Shown: positions 52,238 to 60,602 of the stretch, piece after piece
Position numbering within the stretch: the first letter of the stretch is position 1
Layout of the letters: each line of letters starts with the position of its first letter
DNA from: Teretinema sp942493045
GTDB lineage: Bacteria > Spirochaetota > Spirochaetia > Treponematales > Treponemataceae
Assembly: GCA_942493045.1 (NCBI GenBank)
Contig: OW818665.1
Location: forward strand, 620,001-684,000
DNA: 64,000 nt
Direction: 5' to 3'
Made by a program: the position numbers and the translations under genes
The notes under the pieces: model-generated
Database searches by the model: none
What the model was told of the DNA's origin: nothing
What the model saw: the letters and a program-made list of their open reading frames with translations, nothing else

Positions 52238-53839
52238 ATGAGTCTCAAAAAAGGGTGGCGTATGAAAACCAAGAACGAGGATTTTTCCAGAAAAACCAGT
52301 GTCAGCCGAAAGATATACGGAATTGTGGGAATATTCCTGATTTTGGGCCTTTTAATGGTCAGCAGCAGTGTGTGGTTCGCGAATACCCTGAATATGGCAA
52401 CCAATATTGCCCGGTCGGAGCGTAATTTTTCAGTTTCGCTGCTGGAGGCACGCAGTCTCGGAGATATCTATATTACAACCGGAGATCCGGCGATAAAGAA
52501 AAAGCTGATGGAAAAACTCGATTTTTCCATCAAATACGCTACGACATTCGGGAATATCCGGAAGCAGCTGCGGGAAAATTCAGTAGGTAAAAGCGCGGAA
52601 TTAATTAAAACCATATTTCAGGAATACGACGACGCCGCTGCCGCGGTTATGGCGCAGCGTGTGCTGCTGCTCGGATGGCTGCCTCAGGTAAATGATCTGG
52701 TGGTGTTTGCCTCTCAGGCTGCAAAAGAAGTTTCTGATTTCAGGGATTTCGCCGCAACGCTGACCCATCCAGGAACGCTGGGAGGGACCGAAGAGCTGAT
52801 GCTGGAATGGTCCCGGCGCGGCGAGGTGCTGATGGAAGTCCCCGCGGCTTTTTCAGCCGGCACAGCCCGACTGTCGCGGTTTATTCTGTTGGTAGTGCTT
52901 TCCAGTCTGTTGGGTATTTTACTGCTCAGTTCGCTGATCGGTGTATACGTTTCTTCCCTTATAAATCGCAGCATCATGTTGCCCGTCAATTCGGCCGTTG
53001 CGCGGCTGAAGGATATTTCGGAAGGCGAGGGGGATCTGACCATTGAGCTGGATATCACCACCGGCGATGAAATCGGTGAGATGAGTCACTATTTTAACCG
53101 GTTTCTGGCCCGCCTGCGGGAAGTGATAGCGGATGCCAAACTGCGGGTGGCGGTGATCAGTGAATCAACAGATGACATCAGTCAGACTGCCACCTTGATA
53201 AGTACCGACGCCGAAATTCAGGCTTCGGGTATAGAAGAAATTTTTTCCACAATTGAGGAGATCGGAGCTGCTATCAGCCATAATTCCGATAACGCCAAGC
53301 GAACAGACGGGATAGCTTCTCATGCCGCCGAAGAATCGCGTAAGGGTGGAGAAGCGGTGCGCGAGACTACCGCAGCTATGGCTCAAATAGCCGATAAGAT
53401 CAAGGTGATTTCGGAGATCGCCAACCGTACTAATTTGCTGGCCCTGAATGCCGCCATCGAGGCCGCCCGCGCCGGTGAGTCCGGTAAGGGTTTCGCGGTA
53501 GTGGCCGGTGAGGTCAGAAAACTTGCCGAAAAAAGTAATGTTTCGGCCAAGGATATCGGAGAGCTGGCTACCGGCAGTCTGGATGTGGCCAAGCAGGCCA
53601 GTGACACGATCGAGAGAATTGTCCCGCTGATTCTGGAGACAGCCGACCTGATCCGCGAAATATCAACAGCCTCGTCTCAGCAGAGTAACGGCATCTCGCA
53701 GATCAGCAATACCGTTTCGCAGCTTAATGGCGTCACCCAGCGTAACGCTGCCTCCTCACGGAATCTGGCGGTGACGGCCGAAGAGTTGCAGAATAACGGT
53801 AGCGAACTTGAAAAACAATTTTCCTTTTTTAAGACCTGA
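52238..53839 (+). CDS. methyl-accepting chemotaxis protein
   Basis: Membrane chemoreceptor of 533 residues. TM1 at about residues 27-47 (IYGIVGIFLILGLLMVSSSVW) and TM2 near 220-242 (FILLVVLSSLLGILLLSSLI) flank a ~170-residue periplasmic helical sensor. Then a HAMP domain (RSIMLPVNSAVARLKDISEGEGDLTIEL) and a cytoplasmic signalling domain with the hairpin tip EIANRTNLLALNAAIEAARAGESGKGFAVVAGEVRKLAEKS. No C-terminal CheR-binding pentapeptide. The start follows a consensus promoter; ATG 52262 with AGGGTGG before it is an alternative. The gene is bracketed by the ssb direct repeats. Ligand unknown. Confidence 0.92.
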   Translation: MSLKKGWRMKTKNEDFSRKTSVSRKIYGIVGIFLILGLLMVSSSVWFANTLNMATNIARSERNFSVSLLEARSLGDIYITTGDPAIKKKLMEKLDFSIKYATTFGNIRKQLRENSVGKSAELIKTIFQEYDDAAAAVMAQRVLLLGWLPQVNDLVVFASQAAKEVSDFRDFAATLTHPGTLGGTEELMLEWSRRGEVLMEVPAAFSAGTARLSRFILLVVLSSLLGILLLSSLIGVYVSSLINRSIMLPVNSAVARLKDISEGEGDLTIELDITTGDEIGEMSHYFNRFLARLREVIADAKLRVAVISESTDDISQTATLISTDAEIQASGIEEIFSTIEEIGAAISHNSDNAKRTDGIASHAAEESRKGGEAVRETTAAMAQIADKIKVISEIANRTNLLALNAAIEAARAGESGKGFAVVAGEVRKLAEKSNVSAKDIGELATGSLDVAKQASDTIERIVPLILETADLIREISTASSQQSNGISQISNTVSQLNGVTQRNAASSRNLAVTAEELQNNGSELEKQFSFFKT

Positions 53840-53871
53840 GCAGCCGGTAAGCCGGCATGGCGCGCTGTGCT

Positions 53872-54003
53872 ATGGGTGTGCAAGTTGGCGCGGTGCTGTG
53901 CTCTGGCGGCAACGAAGAGTCGCTGTACGTTGAAGATCCGGATTCCGCACCTCAGCAGGCCGAGAACGCTGCCGCCGGAAAGGAGGCTGTCACGGTTTTC
54001 TGA
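53872..54003 (+). pseudogene. remnant of the ssb 3' end
   Basis: A 43-codon frame whose last 34 codons keep the ssb reading frame and end KEAVTVF, like the intact gene (KEAVAVF). Everything encoding the OB fold is missing, and no ribosome site precedes it. The surrounding gap (53840-54168) holds nothing else recognisable. Confidence 0.85.
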
Positions 54004-54032
54004 GTATCGCCGTTATTTATCGATTGTGTTTT
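53901..54032 (+). repeat. direct repeat, copy B (ssb 3' end)
   Basis: Second copy of 51982-52113 at +1919 bases, same orientation, 13 mismatches in 132. Confidence 0.95.
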
Positions 54033-54168
54033 TTTTAATAAAGGGAAATTTTACTCGTTATCGAAAAGTATGGGTGGAAATGGTTTCTGAGAATGATCTT
54101 GGTTACTTGTTGTCACCTTTGTGCTTGTTTCAACAGCAATATTCTGTTGCCTCCCAGGGCCTAGACGT

Positions 54169-55089
54169 TTAAAATAACCAGGAAATGGCTGCCGGGAAAC
54201 GGCTTCTCCAGGCACTTTCAGTATGGTTCGCATTCTCAGCGATAACTAATCGGACTTTGCTTGCCGAGACTTTTTTATCAATAAAAGTGTTATAAAGAGT
54301 TTGTGTTCCGTTCAGGTATATTCCCGGGAAGTCACTGTTTAAATAATCGCTGGATTCCTGCGTCCCTACATCCAGATAGATTTTCATATCGGTGGAAATA
54401 TCAGTATTATTGATGTAATCGATCAAATTTTCTTCATCAAACCAGACGGCCGTCGACATGGCCATTATTTTTGAAAAAACTTGTTGGTATTTAAGACCGG
54501 TGTAAAGCGAAATGAAGGCTCCCATGGAACTGCCGCCGATTGCGGTATATTCCTGATCAGGTTTAGTTCGAAAATGTGAGTCAATGTACGGTTTGACCGC
54601 TTCCACCAAGTCTCTCGCATAGAGATCTCCCTTGCCGCCGGCTGTGCTCTGAGTTTCCCAGGTGCACCATGAGTTTAAATTGGTTATCTCCCAGGGAGAG
54701 TATTCATTCCAGCGGTCAACAGAGCCGTTATTTATTCCTACAACGATTATCCCATCGTTTGAATAATCCGAATACAGTTGATCAAGCGATTCATCAATGC
54801 CCCATTCATTACCAGCGTACGCGGTTGCCGGATCAAACAGATTCTGACCATCTTGCATGTAAAGTACCGGATACCTCAGTTCTGAATCTGCATAATCAGG
54901 AGGAAGATAAATCACCATATTTCTGTTTATCTCCAAATTTGGTAACCAGATTGAGGGAATCTTCTGTACACTTCCATCACTGGATCGGACTGCCTCAATC
55001 GTCTTCTTTCCACATGTAGTAAAAGCAAATACGGATGTTATCACAATCCAATACAGCAATTGCTTACGCCAGAACAATCTATTGAACAA
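54169..55089 (-). CDS. putative esterase/alpha-beta hydrolase, lipoprotein
   Basis: A 306-residue protein of the esterase D/YbbA type. Lipobox-like signal FAFTTCGKK; PVLYMQDGQNLFDPATAYAGNEWGIDE; the nucleophile motif IGGSSMGAFISLYTGLKY (GxSxG); and the His in ENANHTESAWRSR near the C-terminus. Acts probably on the cell surface or in the periplasm on a sugar ester, polyester or siderophore-type substrate. TTG start with AAGGAG upstream. Base composition is more AT-rich than its neighbours, suggesting acquisition from another genome. Confidence 0.8.
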   Translation of the reverse strand: MFNRLFWRKQLLYWIVITSVFAFTTCGKKTIEAVRSSDGSVQKIPSIWLPNLEINRNMVIYLPPDYADSELRYPVLYMQDGQNLFDPATAYAGNEWGIDESLDQLYSDYSNDGIIVVGINNGSVDRWNEYSPWEITNLNSWCTWETQSTAGGKGDLYARDLVEAVKPYIDSHFRTKPDQEYTAIGGSSMGAFISLYTGLKYQQVFSKIMAMSTAVWFDEENLIDYINNTDISTDMKIYLDVGTQESSDYLNSDFPGIYLNGTQTLYNTFIDKKVSASKVRLVIAENANHTESAWRSRFPAAISWLF

Positions 55090-55102
55090 TTGATTCTCCT
55101 TT

Positions 55103-55258
55103 TTATCCCTGGAAAAATTTACAGGACATCCTGCTTTTATTATAGTAAATACTGAGCATGCGTACAGTATTAGTAATTGTTATTTGTAAAAAAAAAGTAA
55201 GGTCGTCGGTATGTGCTCTATAATGAATGGGAATGACCTTTTTTTCAGGTAGTTTCAT
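55103..55258 (-). CDS. short reading frame, doubtful
   Basis: A 51-codon frame (MKLPEKKVIPIHYRAHTDDL...) with a good AGGAGG seven bases before ATG, in an AT-rich gap upstream of the esterase gene. No family recognised. The region also has an inverted repeat AATACTG/CAGTATT (55148-55171). It may be a small real gene, a leader, or chance. Confidence 0.3.
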   Translation of the reverse strand: MKLPEKKVIPIHYRAHTDDLTFFLQITITNTVRMLSIYYNKSRMSCKFFQG

Positions 55259-55318
55259 TACCATACCTCCTGCCTCTGATATCGGTTTGGTGCGGTGAAC
55301 TGACACCGGCGTGGCGGT

Positions 55319-56377
55319 CTAAAACCCGGAGACGCGGTTGCGGCCCTGGTGCTTGGACAGGTACAGGTAACGGTCCGCCCGTTCCACGAGGCTTTCCGGA
55401 CTGTCGCCCTCCTGCAATCCGGTGAGACCGATGCTGATGGTTAGTGGCCAGGGAACGGCCGGGAATTGGGTCATTGAAACCGCGTCCCGGATGCGGTTGG
55501 CCAGAAACTGAACCAGTTCCGCATTGGCTTCCGGAAGATATACGATGAATTCCTCGCCGCCATAACGGGCGACGAGGTCGGAGGCCCGAACCGTCGTGGA
55601 AATAATATCGGAGATACCTTTGAGCACCTGGTCACCGACGGCATGGCCGAGTTTATCATTAACCCTTTTAAAATGATCGATATCCAGCATTAATACATGC
55701 AGTTCTTCATGGTGGCGTTGGGCTTTGGAGAAAAGGGACGGTGCGGCCTTTTGCAGATAACGCCGGTTGTACAGGCCGGTCAGGGCGTCCCGATAAGAAA
55801 GGGCCCACAGTTCTTGATTTTCGGACTCGACCAACTTGAGCCGTTCTTTTGTTGGGGCAAGATTACGGCGTACTGAATAAGCTCCAAAGAGGGCCAGTAC
55901 CAGGCTGAAAACAACTATGGTTAAGGTTTCCAGGAGGGTCAGGCTTTGCCAGAAGACGGCCAGTACACTGATTAAGGCGGCTCCGGCCGTACTCCACATT
56001 AGCATGCGCAGTGTCCGGTTCCAGAGAACCGTACCGAGAACCACAAAGCCCGGCAGTATCAGATACGGGAGGTAACCGCTAGCCAGATCCAGGGCACAGA
56101 GGCTGAGGGTGGTGGCATAGACGGTGAAAGCCAATAAACTGGTTTTGCGTTCTACTGTGTGCAACCAGGCCTGGTCGCCGCGTATATAAACATCAACGGA
56201 AATTATCAGCATCACCAGCGTGACCAGGGCCGGTAAGGTTACCCTGGCAATTTCCAGACTGCTGCTCAGCCCTTCCAGTAGCGGCAGGGCCGCACGCAGC
56301 GTTAGCAGGGCGGCGGCACAGATTACTCCAAGCAGCACGGGGAGCGGATTAGTATGGTACTGCTGGGATTGCGCCAT
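55319..56377 (-). CDS. diguanylate cyclase, membrane-bound
   Basis: A 352-residue protein with about six N-terminal membrane helices (residues 10-165), then a short coil and a GGDEF domain: RDALTGLYNRRYLQ, MLDIDHFKRVNDKLGHAVGD, and active site RYGGEEFIVYLP. The inhibitory RxxD site (RASD) lies five residues before GGEEF, so product feedback is likely. Makes cyclic di-GMP, the substrate of the HD-GYP protein encoded at 22504. Start preceded by GAGGGG. Membrane part may sense an unknown signal. Confidence 0.93.
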   Translation of the reverse strand: MAQSQQYHTNPLPVLLGVICAAALLTLRAALPLLEGLSSSLEIARVTLPALVTLVMLIISVDVYIRGDQAWLHTVERKTSLLAFTVYATTLSLCALDLASGYLPYLILPGFVVLGTVLWNRTLRMLMWSTAGAALISVLAVFWQSLTLLETLTIVVFSLVLALFGAYSVRRNLAPTKERLKLVESENQELWALSYRDALTGLYNRRYLQKAAPSLFSKAQRHHEELHVLMLDIDHFKRVNDKLGHAVGDQVLKGISDIISTTVRASDLVARYGGEEFIVYLPEANAELVQFLANRIRDAVSMTQFPAVPWPLTISIGLTGLQEGDSPESLVERADRYLYLSKHQGRNRVSGF

Positions 56378-56485
56378 GGCCCCTCGGTGTTTATTTGCGT
56401 CTAGAATGTCCTCAAACCGGCAACGCCGACAGCATAAAAGATAGACCTTCCATTTCGCAATGTCAATCTTGACGCGCTTTTCAAC

Positions 56486-56514
56486 TGTACATCCGAAATA
56501 AAAAAAGGTATTCT
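56486..56514 (+). promoter_or_regulatory. promoter of the MbfA-like gene
   Basis: TGTACA, 17-base spacer, TATTCT, then 9 bases to ATG 56524. A short GAGG lies five bases before the start. Confidence 0.45.
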
Positions 56515-56523
56515 GAGGCTATT

Positions 56524-57408
56524 ATGAGTGAACAGGAAATATCACCGGCCCTGCGCCGGACTGTGTTGGTTTTTCAGCAAACCGAGATAAATAGCGCCGC
56601 AATTTATACCCGTATTTCACGCTTGCTGACGGACAGCGGTAATGCCCAAATTCTGGATTCAATCGCCGCCGACGAGTTGCGACATGCCGCCCGCTGGCAG
56701 AGAATTACCGGAAAGGCGCTTAAACCTCAAGCGCGCCGGGTATTCTGGGCAGTACTAATGGCCCGTCTGCTCGGGATTACTTTCGCCGTTAAGCTGATGG
56801 AAAAAGGAGAGGCCCAGGCCCAGGGTGAATACTCGGCGGTAATGGAGCAATTTCCGGATGTCAGCGCGATTATGGCTGAGGAACAAAACCACGAGAGGGC
56901 ATTGATCGGTATGATAGATGAAGAGCGGCTGCGCTATGCCGGTTCCGTGGTATTGGGCTTGAATGACGCGTTGGTGGAACTGACCGGCGCTCTGGCCGGT
57001 TTTACCCTGGCCTTTCAAAATACCCGGATTATCGCCCTGACCGGTCTGATTACCGGTATCTCGGCGGCTTTTTCAATGGCTTCATCCGAATATCTTTCGC
57101 AGCGCTCCGATGTGGAGTCGACCCTCTCGCCTTCCAAGTCGGCCCTCTATACCGGCACGGCCTATATCGTGACCGTCGCCGCATTGGTCGCCCCCTTCTT
57201 TCTGATTTCGCATTTTTTGATAGCCATGGCTGTGACTCTCGCGGTGGCCATCAGTATTATTCTCTGCTTTAACTTTTATATCTGTACGGCCAAAGATATG
57301 CCCTTCCGCCGTCATTTTCTGGAAATGCTGGCTATCAGTCTCGGTGTAACATTGTTGTCCTTCGGGGTAGGGCTAGCCGTCAAGCATTTTATCGGCTTGG
57401 AGATATAA
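56524..57408 (+). CDS. MbfA-like protein: rubrerythrin domain fused to VIT1 iron/manganese exporter
   Basis: A 294-residue protein. The N-terminal ~135 residues are a ferritin-like four-helix domain with the metal-binding carboxylates in FQQTEINSAAIYTRI, AADELRHAARW and AEEQNHERALIGM. The C-terminal half is a VIT1/CCC1-type transporter (LGLNDALVELTGALAGFTLAFQNTRIIALTGLITGISAAFSMASSEYLSQRS). Such fusions export iron or manganese under iron excess or oxidative stress. Six bases before the MFS gene. Iron control sites (Fur box) were not identified. Confidence 0.9.
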   Translation: MSEQEISPALRRTVLVFQQTEINSAAIYTRISRLLTDSGNAQILDSIAADELRHAARWQRITGKALKPQARRVFWAVLMARLLGITFAVKLMEKGEAQAQGEYSAVMEQFPDVSAIMAEEQNHERALIGMIDEERLRYAGSVVLGLNDALVELTGALAGFTLAFQNTRIIALTGLITGISAAFSMASSEYLSQRSDVESTLSPSKSALYTGTAYIVTVAALVAPFFLISHFLIAMAVTLAVAISIILCFNFYICTAKDMPFRRHFLEMLAISLGVTLLSFGVGLAVKHFIGLEI

Positions 57409-57414
57409 GAGACT

Positions 57415-58590
57415 ATGATATTGGCCCTGCCGCTTTTTTTACTGTTCTCCGTTTACGGCATGGTCAATGCCTGCTTGCCCATTTTACTGCGCTCCCTCGG
57501 CTTCAGTCCTTCCTCAATCGGAATCCTGCAAGGGATATTTGACGCGGCCGGTTTAATCTTCCCTCTTTTTTTAAGCGCCCGGGTAGACAGGGGCGGGCAC
57601 TATGGCCGGGCTATGGTGCTCTGCGGTCTACTGATGGCCGCTGTCCTGCCTCTAATGCTGTACTTTCCGGTTTTTCCGCTGGTCGCCCTGGCGATGGCCC
57701 TGTTTGCCCTGGGCTACAAGGGCGCGGTTCCGGTCAGCGACGCCCTGCTTTCGCGCCTGCTGGGCACGCGGACTGACCGCTACGGTCAAATCCGCTCTGT
57801 CGGTACGGTCGGCTTTGTGGCCATGACGCTGCTGCTGCAGTTTACCCCGCTGGTTGATACTGCTTCCAGCGCTTCTATTGTCTTGTGGACAGCTATTCCG
57901 GCCCTGCTGTTTTCAGCCTCTGTCCTACTGCTGCCCGGCTTGATAAAGCCCTTTCCGCCACGGGTGGAGCAGACCCCCTCCGCCAGCGCGGGGAGTGAAA
58001 ACTCTGTCCGGATCAGTAAGGTCCACAGCTTCCTAAAAAGTTTTCCGCCGGTTTTTTACCATGGTATCGCTCTTATTTTCTTGGGCTGTCTAGGGATGGT
58101 GCCCTCACAGCGTTTCTTTTCACTGTATGTACAGGAAGAGTTGAAGCTGGATTCCTGGGCCGGTTTATGGGCCCTGGCGGCCGCGGCTGAGGTCCCGCTG
58201 ATGTTTTTATCCGGGATGCTGATCCGTCGCTTTGGAGAGAAACCGCTGTTGCTGGTTTCACTGTTGGCCATCCTGCTGCGAAACCTGATCTATGCCGTTT
58301 TCCCCTCTTTTGGCGGGGCGGTGGCCGGCCAATTGCTGCATTCGCTGTGTTTCGGCCTGTTTCATCCGGTAACCATTTACTTTGTGATCCGGCATTCGCC
58401 GCGCCATCTGGTGGCGGTGGGTATGACATTGTATTCGGCCGTGGCCGTCGGTCTGGCCAATATTTTTGGTAATGTGCTGGGCGGTTATACCATAGAATTA
58501 CTGGGTTATCGACCGCTGTTTTTGCTGTTCAGTCTTTTTCCGATGGCGGCGGTGCTTCTTTTTCCGGTGTTCAATAAGCGCGATCACTAA
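57415..58590 (+). CDS. MFS transporter
   Basis: A 391-residue major facilitator of 12 helices, with a central loop near residues 185-205. The pattern NACLPILLRSLGFSPSSIGILQGIFDAAGLIFPLFLSARVDRGG resembles the MFS_1-like/nucleoside-proton symporter group, and the second half shows the same organisation. Starts six bases after the MbfA-like stop. Substrate unknown; no cognate enzyme nearby. Confidence 0.85.
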   Translation: MILALPLFLLFSVYGMVNACLPILLRSLGFSPSSIGILQGIFDAAGLIFPLFLSARVDRGGHYGRAMVLCGLLMAAVLPLMLYFPVFPLVALAMALFALGYKGAVPVSDALLSRLLGTRTDRYGQIRSVGTVGFVAMTLLLQFTPLVDTASSASIVLWTAIPALLFSASVLLLPGLIKPFPPRVEQTPSASAGSENSVRISKVHSFLKSFPPVFYHGIALIFLGCLGMVPSQRFFSLYVQEELKLDSWAGLWALAAAAEVPLMFLSGMLIRRFGEKPLLLVSLLAILLRNLIYAVFPSFGGAVAGQLLHSLCFGLFHPVTIYFVIRHSPRHLVAVGMTLYSAVAVGLANIFGNVLGGYTIELLGYRPLFLLFSLFPMAAVLLFPVFNKRDH

Positions 58591-58599
58591 AGTCTTGGA

Positions 58600-58628
58600 T
58601 TGACAGCGCTCCGGCGCGCCGGTATCAT
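58600..58628 (+). promoter_or_regulatory. promoter of the DUF554 gene, leaderless
   Basis: TTGACA, 17-base spacer, TATCAT, then 9 bases to ATG 58638. No ribosome binding site. Confidence 0.7.
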
Positions 58629-58637
58629 CGCTGCATT

Positions 58638-59378
58638 ATGTTGGGAACAATTGTTAACTGTGTAGCCGTAATCGTCGGTTCTTTTTTCGGAATTTTATTC
58701 GCGCGCCGCATTTCAGCGGAACTTTCGGATGTGATAGCCTCGGCCGCCGGCGTGGTTACCCTGATCATCGGTTTTCAGATGGCCTTTCAGGCGGTCAATA
58801 TCATCTATCTGGCCCTGGCCCTGATAGTCGGGGGGATTCTCGGCTCCTGGTGGGATATAGACGGCAAAATTCTGTCGTTGGGCCGGTTTTTGGAAAGGCG
58901 ATTCGGCCCGCGCTCCAAACCGGGGACAGAGCTCGATGCCGAACAGAAGTCGCGCTTTGCCTATGCCTTTCTGAACGCTTCGGTGCTGTTCTGCGTGGGC
59001 GCCATGGCCATTGTCGGCTCGTTCAAGGCCGGTACGGAGGGTGATTATACTACCTTGTTCACCAAATCGGTGCTGGACGGTTTTATGGCCATTGTCTTCG
59101 CCGCCGCGATGGGCATCGGTACGGCGTTTTCAGCCCTTTCCATCCTGATTTATCAGGGTTTTTTAACTATCACTTCCGGTTTTATCAAGCCCTGGGTCAC
59201 TGAGCGCATGATAGCCGAGCTGACCGGTATCGGCGGAGCCTTTATCGTGATGATCGGTATCAATCTGCTCAGTCTGCGCAAACTTAAAACCGCTAATTAT
59301 CTGCCGGCCCTGTTGGTTATAGTGCTGCTGGTCCTGCTCGATCCGGCCGTCAGCCGGATTGCCGCGTTTTTTATTTGA
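58638..59378 (+). CDS. DUF554 membrane protein (YdfK-like)
   Basis: A 246-residue integral membrane protein of family DUF554, function unknown. Starts MLGTIVNCVAVIVGSFFGILFARRIS, with about seven helices and the soluble loop DGKILSLGRFLERRFGPRSKPGTE, then FAYAFLNASVLFCVGAMAIVGSF, the family core. The stop codon overlaps the -35 box of the next promoter. Confidence 0.88.
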   Translation: MLGTIVNCVAVIVGSFFGILFARRISAELSDVIASAAGVVTLIIGFQMAFQAVNIIYLALALIVGGILGSWWDIDGKILSLGRFLERRFGPRSKPGTELDAEQKSRFAYAFLNASVLFCVGAMAIVGSFKAGTEGDYTTLFTKSVLDGFMAIVFAAAMGIGTAFSALSILIYQGFLTITSGFIKPWVTERMIAELTGIGGAFIVMIGINLLSLRKLKTANYLPALLVIVLLVLLDPAVSRIAAFFI

Positions 59379-59403
59379 CAAGAGCCCGTTTTAGCCTTAG
59401 AAT
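59375..59403 (+). promoter_or_regulatory. promoter of the sugar ABC ATPase gene
   Basis: TTGACA, 17-base spacer, TAGAAT. Gives a leader of about 25 bases with the ribosome site TAGGAGG. Confidence 0.75.
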
Positions 59404-59433
59404 GACAGACATAAGATAACTTAGGAGGCCTGT

Positions 59434-60546
59434 ATGGCAAAGGTAGAACTCAAGGCTATTGGCAAAGTGTACGACGGCAATGTCCGCGCGGTAGACAATG
59501 CCAACATTGTGGTAGACAACGAGGAATTCGTTGTATTCGTAGGACCGTCCGGTTGCGGTAAGTCCACAACACTGCGCATGGTTGCCGGTCTGGAAGACAT
59601 TTCGGAAGGAGATCTGTTCATCGACGGTATCCGCATGAACGATGTCCCCCCGAAAGACCGCAATATCGCGATGGTTTTTCAGAACTACGCCCTGTATCCG
59701 CACATGAGCGTGTACGATAACATGGCTTTCGGTCTGAAAATCCGCAAAACTGACAAGAAAGAGATCGAGCGCCGCGTTCATGAAGCCGCCCGTATCCTGG
59801 ATATTGAAAAACTGCTGGACCGCAAGCCCAAGGCTCTTTCCGGCGGACAGCGCCAGCGCGTTGCCGTAGGCCGCGCCATTGTGCGTAACCCCAAGGTATT
59901 CCTGTTTGACGAGCCGCTGTCCAACCTTGACGCTAAGCTGCGTGTGCAGATGCGCGCCGAAATTTCGGACCTGCATCACCGCCTGAAGGCCACCATGATC
60001 TACGTAACTCATGACCAGGTGGAAGCCATGACCATGGGTGACAAGATTGTCGTTATGAAAGACGGAAAGATCCAGCAGATTGGTTCCCCGCTGTACTTGT
60101 ACAATCACCCGATCAACAAGTTTGTCGCCGGTTTCATCGGTTCACCGCCCATGAACTTCCTGGCTGTCAAGATTATCGAGAAAGGCGGCCAGATTGTCGC
60201 TGATGAAGGATCTTTCGAGCTGATTCCGACCGCCGAACACCAGAAGAAACTGAAAGACTATCTGGGCAAGGAAATGTACATCGGTATCCGCCCGGAAGAC
60301 ATCACTTACGTAAAGTCTCCCGCCAACAAGAACAACATGCAGATGCGTGTCAGCGTCAAGGAACCCCTTGGTGCCGAAACTCACCTGTACCTGACTACCA
60401 AAACACAGCAGGTTATTGTCCGCACCTCCCCGGATGTAAACTTCCAGATTGGTGAAACTGTCAACTTCGAGCCCCTCATGGAGAAGGCCAAGTACTTTGA
60501 TAAGGATACCGAGCTGACCGTCTGTGACGACGTAAAGTCCGAATAA
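59434..60546 (+). CDS. ABC transporter ATPase, MsmK/UgpC/MalK type
   Basis: A 370-residue carbohydrate-uptake ATPase that usually serves several permeases. Walker A VGPSGCGKSTTLRM, Q loop AMVFQNYALYPHMSVYDNMAFGL, signature LSGGQRQRVAVGRAIVRNPKVFLFDEPLSNLDAKLR, H loop YVTHDQVEAMT. The C-terminal TOBE domain (GIRPEDI) can bind regulators. No permease or binding-protein gene is adjacent, supporting a shared multi-system ATPase. Strong promoter, ribosome site and terminator suggest high, independent expression. Confidence 0.93.
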   Translation: MAKVELKAIGKVYDGNVRAVDNANIVVDNEEFVVFVGPSGCGKSTTLRMVAGLEDISEGDLFIDGIRMNDVPPKDRNIAMVFQNYALYPHMSVYDNMAFGLKIRKTDKKEIERRVHEAARILDIEKLLDRKPKALSGGQRQRVAVGRAIVRNPKVFLFDEPLSNLDAKLRVQMRAEISDLHHRLKATMIYVTHDQVEAMTMGDKIVVMKDGKIQQIGSPLYLYNHPINKFVAGFIGSPPMNFLAVKIIEKGGQIVADEGSFELIPTAEHQKKLKDYLGKEMYIGIRPEDITYVKSPANKNNMQMRVSVKEPLGAETHLYLTTKTQQVIVRTSPDVNFQIGETVNFEPLMEKAKYFDKDTELTVCDDVKSE

Positions 60547-60571
60547 GCTTAAAAAAACACGATCCTGTCAA

Positions 60572-60602
60572 CCGTGTCCCCTAATCGGGACACGGTTTTT
60601 TT
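60572..60602 (+). terminator. intrinsic terminator, perhaps two-way
   Basis: Perfect 9-base stem CCGTGTCCC/GGGACACGG with loop CTAATC and a run of seven T. Lies between the convergent ABC ATPase and radical SAM genes. Confidence 0.92.

Noticed and set aside
53867..54172. A 101-codon frame across the second ssb copy.
   Set aside because: Not in the ssb frame; an accidental open frame over the duplicated segment.
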